This document shows positions 36,491 to 48,381 of a DNA stretch of 64,000 bases, in pieces. Source of the DNA: Bryopsis sp. KO-2023 (lineage: Eukaryota; Chlorophyta; Ulvophyceae; Bryopsidales; Bryopsidaceae). The notes under the pieces were generated by a model. It did no database searches and was not told the origin of the DNA. It saw nothing but the letters and a program-made list of their open reading frames with translations. The DNA lies in NCBI GenBank assembly GCA_030272585.1, contig BSYQ01000004.1, forward strand, positions 1,364,001 to 1,428,000. The letters are read 5' to 3'. The stretch's first letter is position 1. Each line of letters opens with the position of its first letter. The position numbers were made by a program, and so were the translations under genes.

Positions 36491-36532
36491 ACTTGCACGA
36501 AGTGCAAGTGAAATCACATGAAAAGACCAGCT
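36491..36532 (+). promoter_or_regulatory. Conserved upstream palindrome ACTTGCAC-GAA-GTGCAAGT
   Basis: A perfect 8-bp-arm palindrome at 36491-36509, followed by GAAATCACATGAAAAGACC, lies 90 bp before the ATG at 36599. The same palindrome and following block recur about 90 bp upstream of the ATGs at 45717 (minus) and 55248 (plus). Candidate promoter element; function inferred from conservation only. Confidence 0.5.
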
Positions 36533-36598
36533 TCCGATGTCCCCGTCCAGATCGTTTTTAGCAAAAACGAATTCGAGTTCTGCACGGTTCAGGTCGAA

Positions 36599-38868
36599 AT
36601 GAACGCTGTTCGTTTTCATGCGGCGTTTGCCTTGCTGGTCGCAGCAACGCTTGTTTTCTCAGAAGTCGCAGGTAGCATCAGTTTCGTTGTTTTGGCTGGT
36701 CTGCGCGACTTTTCCGTTCGACTGTTGGCCCTATCATTTTGACAGTGTGGGATTTTGCAGGATCTCCACGAAACGGCGGCTGGAGCCAGCAGGTGGGTCG
36801 ATCTTTTCCGATTGTGAATTCTATCGCTTTTGCAAAAACGCCGAGCCCTTTATTGACGACTATTCGCCTCATTCAGCAGACCAACTTGACGGAATCCGAT
36901 CTGATCAGCGCCGCCGCGATCGCAAGGAACCTGCTTCAAACCGCAGGCCTATTTGTCAAGGTACGCCAGCATCCATGTGTTCTCTGTATCGTTTCGATCG
37001 TGTTGGTTTCCTGAATGTGAAAACCGGGTTGGAGCAGGGAGGCCAGCCTGCACCTGAAGGTAGATTCACGTACGCGTGCTCGTTGAGGGTGACTGGCACG
37101 CGAGCGCATGGCTGCGGTGGGGCCTTGGTCGGGAAAAAGTGGGTTTTGACTGCGGCCCACTGCGTTTCGGGACCAGGCTCTGTTGGCGCCACTCCGATTG
37201 TGTATGTGGGGGCGCGTGGAATCAACGATGAAGCCGGCGCTGAGGTGATGTTCGCTCATCAAGGCGGTTTGTTGTGGCATGTGCAAAGTGCATTTCTAGA
37301 CATGTATCGCCAATGAGGGTGAATAACAGTTTTTGCTGATTTCACAGCACAGGTCTACCGCATTAAACATATCGACATTTGTGGTTGAAATTCTTAATTG
37401 GTAGCTTCTATTCGTGATGAACACGGATCGGTCTGGACTGTAGGTGATACCCTCAGTGAAAGTATTCGTCCATGAGGGCTGGACAGGAAATGGTAATGAT
37501 GGCAACGACATTGCCTTGCTCCTGCTGGAAAGAGAGTCCACAAAAACGCCAGTCAGGCTGCCAGATGCATCCCAGCAGCTGGGGGGAGGTCAAATAGTGA
37601 CGGCGTTGGGTTGGGGCAGGATCTCGGACAAGGGGCCTCTGCCGAGCACCCTCCAAGTGGCTGATGACCTTGAATACGTCGAAAACATGAACTGCTTGAA
37701 TGTTTGGAGCCAAATTAAAGACAACATGATGTGTGCCCATGCTACCACTCAGGGAACATGCCAAGGCAAGTGTCAGTGTGTGCCAATATCAAATCTAATG
37801 TAGAGAGTTCACCATGCCTCTCACAACCATATCCAAATCCAAATCCAATACCTATTACAGGTAAGTTTCAAACACCCAGTTTTGATGTTTCTGGGGTGTC
37901 ATTTCTGACCCACATTTTTCAATTAAATGTAATTTGTTATGCCAGGTGATTCAGGGGGTCCTCTAGTGATCCCTGATGAAGGTGGAGTTCCCGATTTCGA
38001 CCTTCTTGTTGGTTTAGTTTCTTTTGGACCTGATGATTGCGGAGGTTCAGAGGAGGGAAAGTTCAAACCAGGGGTGTACACCAGGGTCAGCTCTTTTCGC
38101 CAATGGATTGATGAGAAAATGGTGGGATTCTTTGTTGCATTTGATGCTTGTTCCTGACACTTCGTGCTTGTGTGCTTAAACAAACCAATCAATCATTTAT
38201 CTGTAGTCCTGAACAACAAAAAATGTCATCATCACTTCTGGTTTGGATCGTGTCCACATTTTAACAGCTGTTTGTTTTTGTTAAAAGGTCTTTCAAACCG
38301 CTACCCCTGAGACATTTCCCCCCAGTGAGGCTGAGAGTCCAGCCAAAAATACTGATGATGGTGCCGAGGTAATTCTTGATCGCATGGATTTGGATAATCC
38401 CACATTTTTGGTTTGGATTGTTTGTGGAATTCAGATGTAGTAAATTCCATTTCAGTTGCAGTTTGATGAAGAACTACAATTAAATGAATATGAATTCCTC
38501 GCCCTAAACCTCGCCCCAGTTGGCACAAGCTCTTTCAGCTATGACAAACTCTGACGTGAATCTCTTGTGAAATTGTTTTGAAACAGGGAATATGCCGCGA
38601 GGACTGTGACAAACTGAATGCTGAACTCTATGGTGCCGCCGGTTCTGGGGACCTCGACAAAGTCAAGGTACTTTTTTGAGTGGTTGCTTTTGTATTGAAG
38701 CCAAATAAGAAACTGCTAGCCAAAGTGGAGGTGTGCTTGTTCATTTTCAGGAGCTGCTTTCAAAGGGGGCTGATTTGGCATCTACGCAAGGAGAGCTGAA
38801 GTTTACTCCATTGCATTTTGCTGCTCAGGAGGGTCATGTGGGGATTGTTGAAATGCTGATTGAAAAAG
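36599..38868 (+). pseudogene. S1 protease-ankyrin family copy truncated after the first ankyrin exon
   Basis: Exons: 36599-36671 (signal peptide MNAVRFHAAFALLVAATLVFS), 36761-36792, pro-segment ending 36960, 37038-37244, 37444-37765, 37946-38121, 38288-38368, 38587-38667, 38751-38868. The protease is intact, with [18 protein letters not shown] and GDSGGP. The pre-GDSGGP intron starts GC (AAG|GCAAGT). The pro-segment acceptor used by paralogues would shift the frame here, but a CAG at 36874-36876 gives a shorter in-frame exon (36877-36960). The next ankyrin and tail exons are absent: about 1.9 kb present in the copy at 55248 (roughly 57893-59764) is missing, with the junction at 39227/39228. 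The product would read through after the first repeat, so this is either a truncated protease or a pseudogene. Confidence 0.75.
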
Positions 38869-39500
38869 GTGATTGGCTCCTTGTTTTGCATGGTAATGAC
38901 ACATGGTAAAACACAGAAATTCTCACTGCGTTTTCCCAAGGGCACCTGATTCAGACAAAGAACATTAAAAAGAAGAAATCAGGAATGTGACAGACTGTTG
39001 CTGTGCAAACATCGATATGATTAAAGACGGACTGAAAATCTTTCCATCTGCAATATTTTGAACAGCATGGTGCATTCCAAAGCTGTTCCAAGTGCCATGC
39101 AATATTATTATTTGCAACCCATTTTGATTTATTTGAAGTGGGTCCTTACAGCAGGTACTGAGTATTTTTTTTTTTGACGAAAGCATGGTAACACTGCCTC
39201 CATTCTGTGTTATAATGTCACTTTGGCTACGCTTGTTTTCACCCGTCCAACTAATATAATCAGATGGATGACATTTGCCCAAAAGATGCCTCATGACATT
39301 GTATTTTACAATGGCAAGTGGGCTTTCGACGATCCATTATTATTTTCTGCTTGTTTTTCTTTCTTATGGGTGTCAGTAGAATAACTTCGCACGTTGGTTT
39401 CTCCTTTTCGAATTTTCTGAAAATCCAAGATCCTTCAATCAGTCAATCAATACTATATGCTCATAAACCAAACCAAAAATTACATAATTATATGCTTATA
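38869..39500 (+). repeat. Non-coding duplicate of the 3' flank of the 55248-59026 gene
   Basis: 38869-39227 aligns with the intron at 57517-57892 (shared GAAGAAATCAGGAATGTGAC and many more positions), and 39228-39480 aligns with 59765-59985 (shared AGATGGATGACATTTGCC). The intervening block with two exons is lost here. Confidence 0.75.
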
Positions 39501-42318
39501 AGCTCTATTGCAACAAAAAATAGTATCCTAAGTATAATAAAAATAAGGTTGAGGCGTGGTGTCGTGAAGCACCCCAGTCGCTGTTGGTTTCAACCCACGC
39601 GTAGGTGCATATATGCAACCTTAAAGATCCCTGATTTCTACTGATTTTGGCGATCCAGCCGATTGCAACCAGAACAAACGTGAAATCTCGTTGGTTCGAA
39701 GCAGAGGTGCCCCTCCCTTCTCATTACAAGGTAACTGACGCCTGATGGCGCCTCCAGAAAAGCGCGCGCCCGATTCCTCTTCGATAAAGATCGACTCGCG
39801 CGTCGATCTGCCATGAGGATCGCTCAGCGGAGCGTTTTTTTCTTTTTTTTTCCCCTCTCCCCAGTATTCAACCACAAACAGCGAGTAGGGGAGAGCAACG
39901 AAAGGTCGCCATGGACGCCATACCACTTTCACTCTCGGGGGTGGTTTGTATCTCGATTTCTGCTTCGGGCGCATGAGCACCCTGGTTCTTGCGAAAGCGC
40001 TGCGACTTGGGCTTTGCATTGCCACGACTTTCACGGTCTGTGTGGATTCCCCACTAGAAACAAAGCAAGCGAAAAAAAACAATTCCCCACTGCCCCAACA
40101 GCACTTCCCACGGCGAACAAGGACGCCCAATCCACCAACTTCCCAGAAATGTGCCACAGTGAAGGATCGATGGGAAATATTCTAATAAACTTTTTTTCGC
40201 CTGAAATTATTTCCGCCAACTTTTCTTATTGACGAGAATTAGTTCCGTCTCAAAACAACTCTGGCTTAAAAAATTCGGCGAAAAAAAGTCCTTGTAGAGT
40301 ACTATTACATTTCCTTTTCTTTTCTTCGATTTGGAGGTCCCAAGTTGATTTTTTTTCCTTCTATTATGATATGAAAGTTGGAGGGGCTTGTTTTTAAAGA
40401 GGAAAGGGGATGTAGGGCTACTTCGTTTCAGTTGGTTTTGTAAAATACAAGTGCACGTCGATATAGACGAGAGAGGAGGGAGGAAAATGTGGAAATCTGA
40501 AACGCTTTAAACAAAAGAATTTGTTGGCCTGTGTGTGGTAGAAAGTCGCTGTGTTGGTCGGATCAATGAAAACCTGGAAATGATTATTAGTAACATCACG
40601 GAAAATGATTTGTTTCGCGAAGCCTAAGCTGGCTAGGGATTGCTTTGCCTGCACAACGCTGTCGAACAAACACCTGCGCCATCCCCCAACCGATCGTCCA
40701 AAAAATTGGGGGATTCCACTTTTCCATTTGTCGCGCACACACGCACAAAGGTGTGTCGAAATCTAAGAGTGAGCAGGACGAAATTTAAATGAATGTCATG
40801 CTGCTCACTTTTGATTTCGATGGAAAAAAAATTAAAAAAATAAGAAAGGTTTGAAATGATTTTTGTCAGCTCGGGCCAAGTTATTGCCAGGATCATCTTG
40901 CTCATACAAGCGAAACGCCAAAGGAAACTTATCCCCGACACGACCGTTGATTCTTTTGAATCCAAGCCGCCGGCTGTGCACATGTGAGGTAAGACGATTT
41001 CGCCGATTTGTGTGTTTGGGTTGATCCGAGTTCTGTATCTTGCGGTTTTGTGTGCTGCACATATGTTCGCGCCAAACCGCGTCGTCAGGTCTTAGGAAGC
41101 AGAAAGCCTGGCGGAAATACTTGGTTGCTCTTTGAACAGAGAGGATGGTGATTCAGGGAGGCAAATGTGGCAGAGTATTGCAAGTGTTTCGTGATTTCAT
41201 TGGGCAGACTGGGATACAGTCAAATCGACCTGTTTTTTACAGCTGCTCTACAACAATAATACATGTGCACATAATGGTGCTTCGCAGGACATGATTTTTA
41301 CATAATTTCACACTCGAAGTACATACTATTTACAAAACAGCAAAAACACATATATGTAAAATGCGGGGCATTTTCACTAGTGCATTTCGGGAAACATGCA
41401 CAACGTTCGGGGATGACAAGATAAGAAGTTGCCTCTGGATGCTGAGCACCCACCAAACGTGTCCGAGGCATCTTTGCTAGCAACTTACTCGCTTGTTTCT
41501 TTTCCTTTTCTCGAACGCAATGAGGTTGCCAAACGGACTGAGCTCCTCGAAAAACGCCCAAACAGCCCAAACAGCTGTGCAAGTATTCTGTGTAGTTCGC
41601 TATTTCTGGTGATCCGTTTTCACAAGTCCAATATCGCAGTGTTAGAACCGCAATTTCCGCAAATAGACTGACTGCACGAAGGTTCGGACTTTGAGGCGGC
41701 ACTCGGTATTGGAAGAAAATTCCAGCTCTCCATTTTCGGAGGAAAGCAAGGTGATGATTTTCGAGAATCTTCTCCGCAGACAGCACGAAATTTTCTTACA
41801 AAGCAACTAAAAAGAAACGGTGTCTGGCCACCGGATTGATTTGTTTTGGCCTTTCTTCTTTTTCCAGCTCCAGGCAAAGCACTGTCTCATGAGACACAAA
41901 GGAAACAATTGAGTTCTTGAAAGTGCAAAAAGAGTCTGGATGTTGAGATCTGTGTGTTTAATAGAGGTGGGGAAATTCCTTAATCGAAGAAAAGAAAAGA
42001 ATGCAACAGTACTCTGAAACAATATTTTCTTCGCCGCACTTTTTTAGCCCCTCAGTTGCACCAGACATCCACATGACCACCTGGCTCTGGTGATCTTAAA
42101 AAGTTGTTTATTTCACCCCTCCGCAAGTAGAAACTGATTGATCTATCCTCCACAAGGCAAATGTATTTCTGTACGAGATTTGCGGAATGTTCAGACACCA
42201 TCCCTAAAAAACTCACTGGAAACTCATTCAATTAAAAGGCACACAAAGTCGAAAAAAGCACCACATAGTTGATGCAAAAGTCCAAATGAAAAGAAATCCA
42301 CCACACACGATTGTGACA
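39501..42318. other. Intergenic, no gene recognised with confidence
   Basis: Several open frames exist without recognisable domains. One plus-strand frame at 39973-40185 begins with a hydrophobic, signal-like stretch (LRLGLCIATTFTVCV) and ends after a Pro/Thr/Lys-rich tail, so it could be a small secreted product. The overlapping minus-strand frame at 39621-40157 is Arg/Lys/Ser-rich. Neither is supported by paralogues or splice structure. Confidence 0.35.
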
Positions 42319-45300
42319 TCAGCCATTCAGAATTTTTTTTAGGCGTTCTATCTCTCCTTCACCGCATGTTCCTTCCCTGCAACTCAATTTCTCAGGATCA
42401 GTTTCCTCCAAACACCCAAAGATTTCATCTTCGATCGTATCCCCATCTTGGTCTCTGATACTCATATCAGCACCAGCATTTTTCAAAACTTCTATGGCTT
42501 CACCACTCCCATAACTGGCTGCCGTAGACAATGGGGTGCCCCCATCCTCAGCCTGGGCATCTATTTCAGCTCCATTATCCAGCAGCAATTGAACCAACTC
42601 TGGGTTTCCAGCATAGGCAGCATTGTGCAAGGGTGTTACACCAAAATCATCACGAGCATTCACATTGGCACCTGCGGACCAGATCATGAAGGACTCTGCA
42701 CATTTCGATTATCAGAGGAGAACAAGTTTGGTTTCTTGGGAGGGACAGGTGTATCGTTTCTTGAACTGGATTCTTGTGTTGAAAATGCACAGGCGAGCAT
42801 CATGCAATGCTGCAATTCAATCTACGACCGCCGCCACCAGTGTCACCACCAGTCCCCCAGCGATTTCCACATCCTTTGAACCAACGACTCCATCCCCTAG
42901 TCAGACCCACCTTCCAAGCTCCCCCACCTCCAACGGCAGCAGCGTCGAATCCACCTGCACGACAAAACCGAAAACGATGGCAGCTCATCCACCGATCGAA
43001 CGTCGCAGGAGTTCGTATTGCCTGGCCCCAAGGCCGAGCATCATTGGCACCTTCGACGAAATTCCTTTCATACAATCGAGGCCTAGCACTCTGAGGGCTT
43101 GTCGCCATGCTTTTGTCAAAGTAAAAAAATACTCGAATCACCACCTGCTGCCGGGTTTTTTTTTTCAAGCATAACTGTACTGGTTGCGAAATATATATTA
43201 TGCACTAGTAATATTGCATGGCACATGCGACTGCTTTGTTTCGCAAAAAGATCCTTTCTACCCCATATTGTTAAAAAAGTAGCAGGTGGAAGGAATTTCA
43301 GTCCATCCCAATGCACTCCACGTATTTCTCATATTGAGATCTGCCATCCAATAGTTTTTCGCATCTCTTATTTCTTCAATGGTCCTTATCTGAATCAGGT
43401 ACCCCTAGGGAAATGCAGAGAGATTTTTTTGTTTATCATGTGGAATCAATCTGCATGCAAAAGAAAGAAGCCAATCACCTTTTTCAATCAGCATTTCAAC
43501 AATCCCCACATGACCCTCCTGAGCAGGAACATGCAATGCAGTAAACTTTAGCTTTTTACGCGTGGATGATGAATCCGCCCCCTTTGAAAGCAGCTCCTGA
43601 AAATCAACAAGCACACACCCACTTTGGATTGTCGTATTGTAATCGTAAAAAAAATGCAAAAGACAAAATCAACCATAAAAAAAAAGTACCTTGACTTTGT
43701 CGAGGTTCCCAGAAAAGACAGCGGAGAAGAGATCACTATTCAGTTGCTCGCAATCCTCGCGGCATACTCCCTGTTTCAAAAACATCTCACAATAGAGATG
43801 TTTCATGTCAGAGTTTGTCATAGCTGATAGGACTTATGCCAGCTGGGCCGAGGTTTAGGGCGAGGCATTCATATTAACTCAGTTGTAGTACTTCACCAAA
43901 CTGCAACTGAAATGAAATTTACTACAGCTGAATTCCACAAACATTCCAAACCAAAAATGTGGGATTATCCAAATCATGCGATCGAGAATTACCTCGGCAG
44001 CATCTTCGACATTTTCGGATGGACTCTCAGCCTCACTGGGTGGGGATGTCTCAGGGGCAGAGGTTTGAAACCCCTTTAAACAAAAACAAACAGCAATGAA
44101 AAATGCATACATACAAAAACGTCAAATTGATTCGAGTGCTGTATCTGAGTCCCCACACATTGGCATGTTTCAGCATCGTGATGAGTGATGATTTTTTTGT
44201 TGTTCAGGACTATCAGGAACAAGCAATCGCATGCAACCAAGAAAAGCCTACCATTTTTTCATCGATCCATTGGCGAAAAGAGCTGACCCTGGTGTACACT
44301 CCTGGCTTGAACTTGCCCTCCTGTGAACTTCCACAATCATCAGGGCCAAAAGAAACCAAGCCAACAAGAAGGTCGAAATCTGGGACTCCACCTTCATCAG
44401 GGATCACTAGGGGACCCCCTGAATCACCTGCCACAAAACATTCAATTGCAACTCAGCTGTGATAGCTACAGGATGGATATAGCTACACGTCATGAACGGT
44501 GATGAGCATATCTTTAATTTGAAAGCAATAAATTTGTTCTCTGACGATCGCATCAACACTTGCCTTGACATGTTCCCTGAGAGGTTGCATGGGCACACAT
44601 CATGTTGTCTTTAATTTGGCTCCAAACATTCAAGCAGTTTGCGTTTCCGACGTATTCAAGGTTATCAGCCACTTGGAGGGTGCTCGGCAGGGGCCCCTTG
44701 TCCGAAATCTTGCCCCAACCGAGAGCCGCCACAATTTGACTTGGCCCCAGCTGCTGGGAAGCATCTGCCAGCCTGACTGGTGTTTTTGTGGACTCTCTTT
44801 CCAGTAGGAGCAAAGCAATGTCGTTGCCATCGTCCCCGTTTCCTGTCCAGCCTTCATGGACGAAGACTTTCACTGAGGGTATCACCTGAAGTCCACATTG
44901 TCAATCATATATATACTGTCGATATGAGAAATCCTTGTGTCAAACTTTTTAGGTGGTAGACCTGTGTTGTGCCATCAGCAACAACTGATATTCACAATCC
45001 TTGGCATTCCATGTGTGGAAATGCACTTTTTGTGTAGCGCTCTGGTGAGCCAACATCACCTCAGCACCCGCTTCATCGTTTATTCCACGTGCCCCCACAT
45101 ACACAATCGGCGTAGCACCAACAGAGCCTGGTCCAGAAACGCAATGGGCCGCCGTCAAAACCCACTTTTTCCCGACCAAGGCACCACCACAGCCATGCGC
45201 TCGCGTGCCAGTCACCCTCAAAGAGCACGCGTACGTGAATCTACCTTCAGGTGCAGGGTGGCCTCCCTGCCCCAAGCCAATTTTCACATTCAGAAAACGC

Positions 45301-45717
45301 ACGCGATCGGAACGATACTGAGAACATATGGACCTGGCGTACCGTGACGAAAAGGTCTGGGTCTTGAAGCAGGTTCCTTGCGATGGCGGCGGCGCTGATC
45401 GGATCGGATTCCGTCGAGTTGGTCTCCTGAACGAGGCGAGTAGTCGTCAAGACCTCATCCCTACCCCCAAAAAACCAGATTTCACAATCGCAATAGATCG
45501 GCCCACCTGCCGGCTCCAGCCGCCGTTTCGTGGAGATCCCGCAAAACTCCACACTATCACAATGACAGGGCGCACAGTCAAACGGAGAAGTCGCGAGAAC
45601 CAGAAAAAAAACAACGAAACTAATGCTATAGCGTAGGTAGCTACCTGACACTTCTGAGAAAACGGGCGTTGTTGCGACCAGCAAGGCAAACGTCGCATGA
45701 AAAAGAACAGCGTTCAT
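42319..45717 (-). CDS. Secreted S1 serine protease with short ankyrin array and Cys-rich tail; one splice acceptor mutated
   Basis: Exons: 45645-45717 (signal peptide [21 protein letters not shown]), 45507-45538, 45343-45453, 45060-45266, 44564-44885, 44252-44427, 43993-44073, 43690-43770, 43479-43596, 42319-42671; total 518 codons with stop if all are spliced. Protease motifs: [24 protein letters not shown], with a GC donor before GDSGGP. It has no 99-nt single-repeat exons: the 118-nt ankyrin exon splices straight to the terminal exon, the shortest array in the family. The acceptor before the 32-nt micro-exon reads GCGG where paralogues have GCAG. Without splicing, 45717-45343 stays open and in frame through both introns (125 codons), so an unspliced form could bypass the defect. 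Its last intron carries a block at about 42690-43095 not seen in the longest copy. Whether it is functional is unclear. Confidence 0.75.
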
Positions 45718-45782
45718 TTCGATTTGAACCGTGCAGAACTCGAATTCATTTCGCTAAAAACGATCCGGACGGGGACATCGGA

Positions 45783-45824
45783 AGCTGGTCCTTTCGTGTG
45801 ATTTCACTTGCACTTTGTGCAAGT
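45783..45824 (-). promoter_or_regulatory. Conserved upstream palindrome of the minus-strand protease copy
   Basis: On the minus strand ACTTGCAC-AAA-GTGCAAGT (45806-45824) is followed by GAAATCACACGAAAGGACC, about 90 bp before the ATG at 45717. It matches the elements at 36491 and 55141 in sequence and spacing. Confidence 0.5.
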
Positions 45825-45829
45825 CCCCT

Positions 45830-47061
45830 GCACCTTGGGAGAATTCTTGTTGGCGCCAAAATACTCATCCAAGGAGACGAACCTCGTTTTTCTTTTTGTC
45901 AATCAATCAAGGATTGGAAAACTAGAAGTTTTGCTGCCTTGGGACAATTTTTGCATGACCACTGTTGCGGGGACATGGGCTCTTGGGAACCTTTGATGTG
46001 GAAAAGTCCTTGCGTGGATCCAGAGTGGCTCCTCAGGCCCCAGATGTAAAGTCCCAGCGGCCTTCTCAAGTGTAAACAGGTTCCTAAGATTCCTCCTCAA
46101 GCAACAGTGAACTCAATTATTGATTGATTCAGGTCCCGGGGTTCTTGTGCAATGATTTCGGAGGACACTAAACAAGATTTTGGTTCTCCTTGATCTATAT
46201 TATGGCTGTATTATAGAAAATAAAAGTCATCCATTTAACAAAAAGCTAAATGTACACTCACGTTTTTTTGCATGACACCACCTCTGGCGGGTTTTTTTTT
46301 TCTCCAAATGCAAACTTAGAACTTGTTCATTCCATGCCCAACCATGAGCCTGGTGGAGCTGTAGATGGCTCCTTTGGAAGGTCAGCAAAACCAAGGAGGG
46401 GCATGTGGGTGTCTCGGCTGTTCGACCGAGGTCGCCAATTTTATTTTTTTTTGAAGCCAAAAGTGAATCCAATTGGGACCAATGCTTTCCATGCAGCTGG
46501 AAGAATTAAAAAGGCCAAAACAAATCAACCGGGTGGCCCATTGCACAAGAGAATTGGCCATGTTGGTGAGCTCTATTCATGCAGCCAACCTCAAAAGAGG
46601 ACCAAGTCAAAAGAATAAACCAAGAACAAAATGCTGCCACCATCACCAAAACCAGGCCCGTACAGCAAGCCTGATACTCAAGTGATTACATATGATTCCT
46701 AATGTAGTATGTTCACAACGGTCATCTTCAGGAAATAGTCAAGCAGACAGACCACTGCTGTTCTGTGGGACAAAAGCTTGGCAAAGGGATCAAATATCAA
46801 GCAAAATTTGTTTGAGGGTACCATTGTTACGCCTGCATTAACACCACGCATCAACACAACGTCACTACAACAGTATCTTTTCACAAATAGTTTAGACAAT
46901 CAGGAAAACATTGATCCACTCCCGACAGCTGCCATTTCAACATACAACGACACGGAATCAGTGGCCACCGCCGCCACCTCCTTCTCCACCACCACCACCA
47001 CCACCACCACAACCACCACCACCGCCGCCGCCACCTCCTCCTCCTCTATTATGACTCCAAG
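45830..47061. other. Intergenic with Thr-codon microsatellite
   Basis: Open frames at 46250-46618 and 46778-47089 (plus) have no recognised domain. The second contains an (ACC)n/(GCC)n run at about 46966-47045, giving a poly-Thr/Ala stretch. It is interrupted by the LINE that begins near 47062. These may be remnants of one low-complexity coding exon, but evidence is weak. Confidence 0.35.
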
Positions 47062-48381
47062 GAATTTCTACCGGGTGCACTTTATCTGAGATGTAACTGC
47101 GGAGGGTTTTCTAGAGCTGACTATATTGAACTGGATTCTTTTTCAAGGGCTTGGGCTACATTTATCCCTCGTAATGTATGTATTCCGGCGTTAGCGTTTG
47201 CTGATGATACTATGATTCCGATTCAGTATACGGAAGATTTGAATTGTCTTAATGACGCTTTAGCGGGTTGTTCTGCTAGTTGGGGGATTGCTGAGAACGT
47301 TTCGAAAAGGGGTGTGGTGGTGATTAACTTTCCTAATGTTCATGGAGTACAGATTGGTGATTCTTTTATAACGGCTACTAAAACTTTTCGCTATTTAGGG
47401 GTTTTTTTTGGTACTGGGTCAAACATTTTCTTACCGCACTTTCAACATATTGGTCGTAAAATGTCTTCTTCTCTTGGATTGCTTTATAGTCATTTGTCGA
47501 AACATAAAATTGAAGATCCTCGGGTTAAATATAATTTGTTTAAACAATTCGTTTTTGGTTCAATAAATTTTGGGAGTGCTATTTGGTATTTGTTTTTGAC
47601 TAAAGGACAGAGGGATTCGCTTGAGCGGTCTCATTTGGCTTTTTTACGGTTTTGTTTAAATTTGCCTCGGCGTGCTCCCACGGAGGTGATATATGCGGAT
47701 ATGGGGACTTACCCTTTAGAGTTTTTTTTTAGGCGTCTAATTTTTAGATTCTGGAATAAACTTTTTTCTCTTCCTGAGGAACATCCATCTAAGGCTATTT
47801 TTAATAGTCTTTTGGATGAACATAGGTGTGGTTCGTCTTGGGTGGTCAGGGTTGAGTCTTTGGTGAAAGAGCACTTAATTTCTTTTTCTGGAAAGAGCAT
47901 TATTGATATTAGGCTGTGGTCTTCTAATTTTAAGAATCATTTTTCGAGGTTGACTTTTTCGTCGGAGAAGTCCCATGTTCGATATTTTTTTAGTCAAATC
48001 AAACGGAATATTCGATTCTTGGATTGCCTTTCTGTCCTTTCGACAAGTTCTCTGCGAAAAATTTATTGTGCCTTTCGGGCGGGGGTTCATGGTCTTCAGG
48101 TAGATTCGGGTCGGTTACAACATCCTCTTGTGGTGCGGGAATTACGATTCTGCAGGGTATGTGGTTTTGGGGTAGTGGAGGATGAGTTCCATTTTCTTTA
48201 TGTGTGTCCGGCATATAATTTTTTGCGTATTCGCTGGTCAGAGTTTTTCCGTTGTCGCAATCTTTTCTTTCTCTTCAATAGGGTTGATCAGATTAAGGTT
48301 GCACGTATGTTGAAGGATTTTTTCCTCTTACGGAGGGCTGTCTTGTGTATTCGGGAGAACAATGCTGCGGGTTCTTCTTAA
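47062..48381 (+). CDS. Non-LTR reverse transcriptase, C-terminal part, with zinc knuckle
   Basis: The frame is open from at least 47062; an ATG at 47212 lies just after the catalytic motif. It contains LAFADDTMI, the RT active-site box with two aspartates, then the thumb and a long C-terminal region with many aromatic residues (RYLGVFFG and others) typical of LINE RTs. Near the end is a Cys-rich knuckle, CRVCGFGVVEDEFHFLYVC, like those that close LINE ORF2 proteins. The QGxPxSP box and everything before it are absent, so this copy cannot retrotranspose by itself. Its stop codon overlaps the start of the dUTPase ORF. Confidence 0.8.
   Translation, partial: EFLPGALYLRCNCGGFSRADYIELDSFSRAWATFIPRNVCIPALAFADDTMIPIQYTEDLNCLNDALAGCSASWGIAENVSKRGVVVINFPNVHGVQIGDSFITATKTFRYLGVFFGTGSNIFLPHFQHIGRKMSSSLGLLYSHLSKHKIEDPRVKYNLFKQFVFGSINFGSAIWYLFLTKGQRDSLERSHLAFLRFCLNLPRRAPTEVIYADMGTYPLEFFFRRLIFRFWNKLFSLPEEHPSKAIFNSLLDEHRCGSSWVVRVESLVKEHLISFSGKSIIDIRLWSSNFKNHFSRLTFSSEKSHVRYFFSQIKRNIRFLDCLSVLSTSSLRKIYCAFRAGVHGLQVDSGRLQHPLVVRELRFCRVCGFGVVEDEFHFLYVCPAYNFLRIRWSEFFRCRNLFFLFNRVDQIKVARMLKDFFLLRRAVLCIRENNAAGSS

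Noticed and set aside
36618..37316. 232-codon open frame spanning several protease exons
   Set aside because: It reads introns 1-3 of the family gene in a different frame from the signal peptide; paralogue exon borders and phases explain the region better.
39621..40157. 178-codon minus-strand open frame as a gene
   Set aside because: No signal, domain, paralogue or splice evidence; the composition is basic and low-complexity, and an equally plausible frame exists on the other strand.
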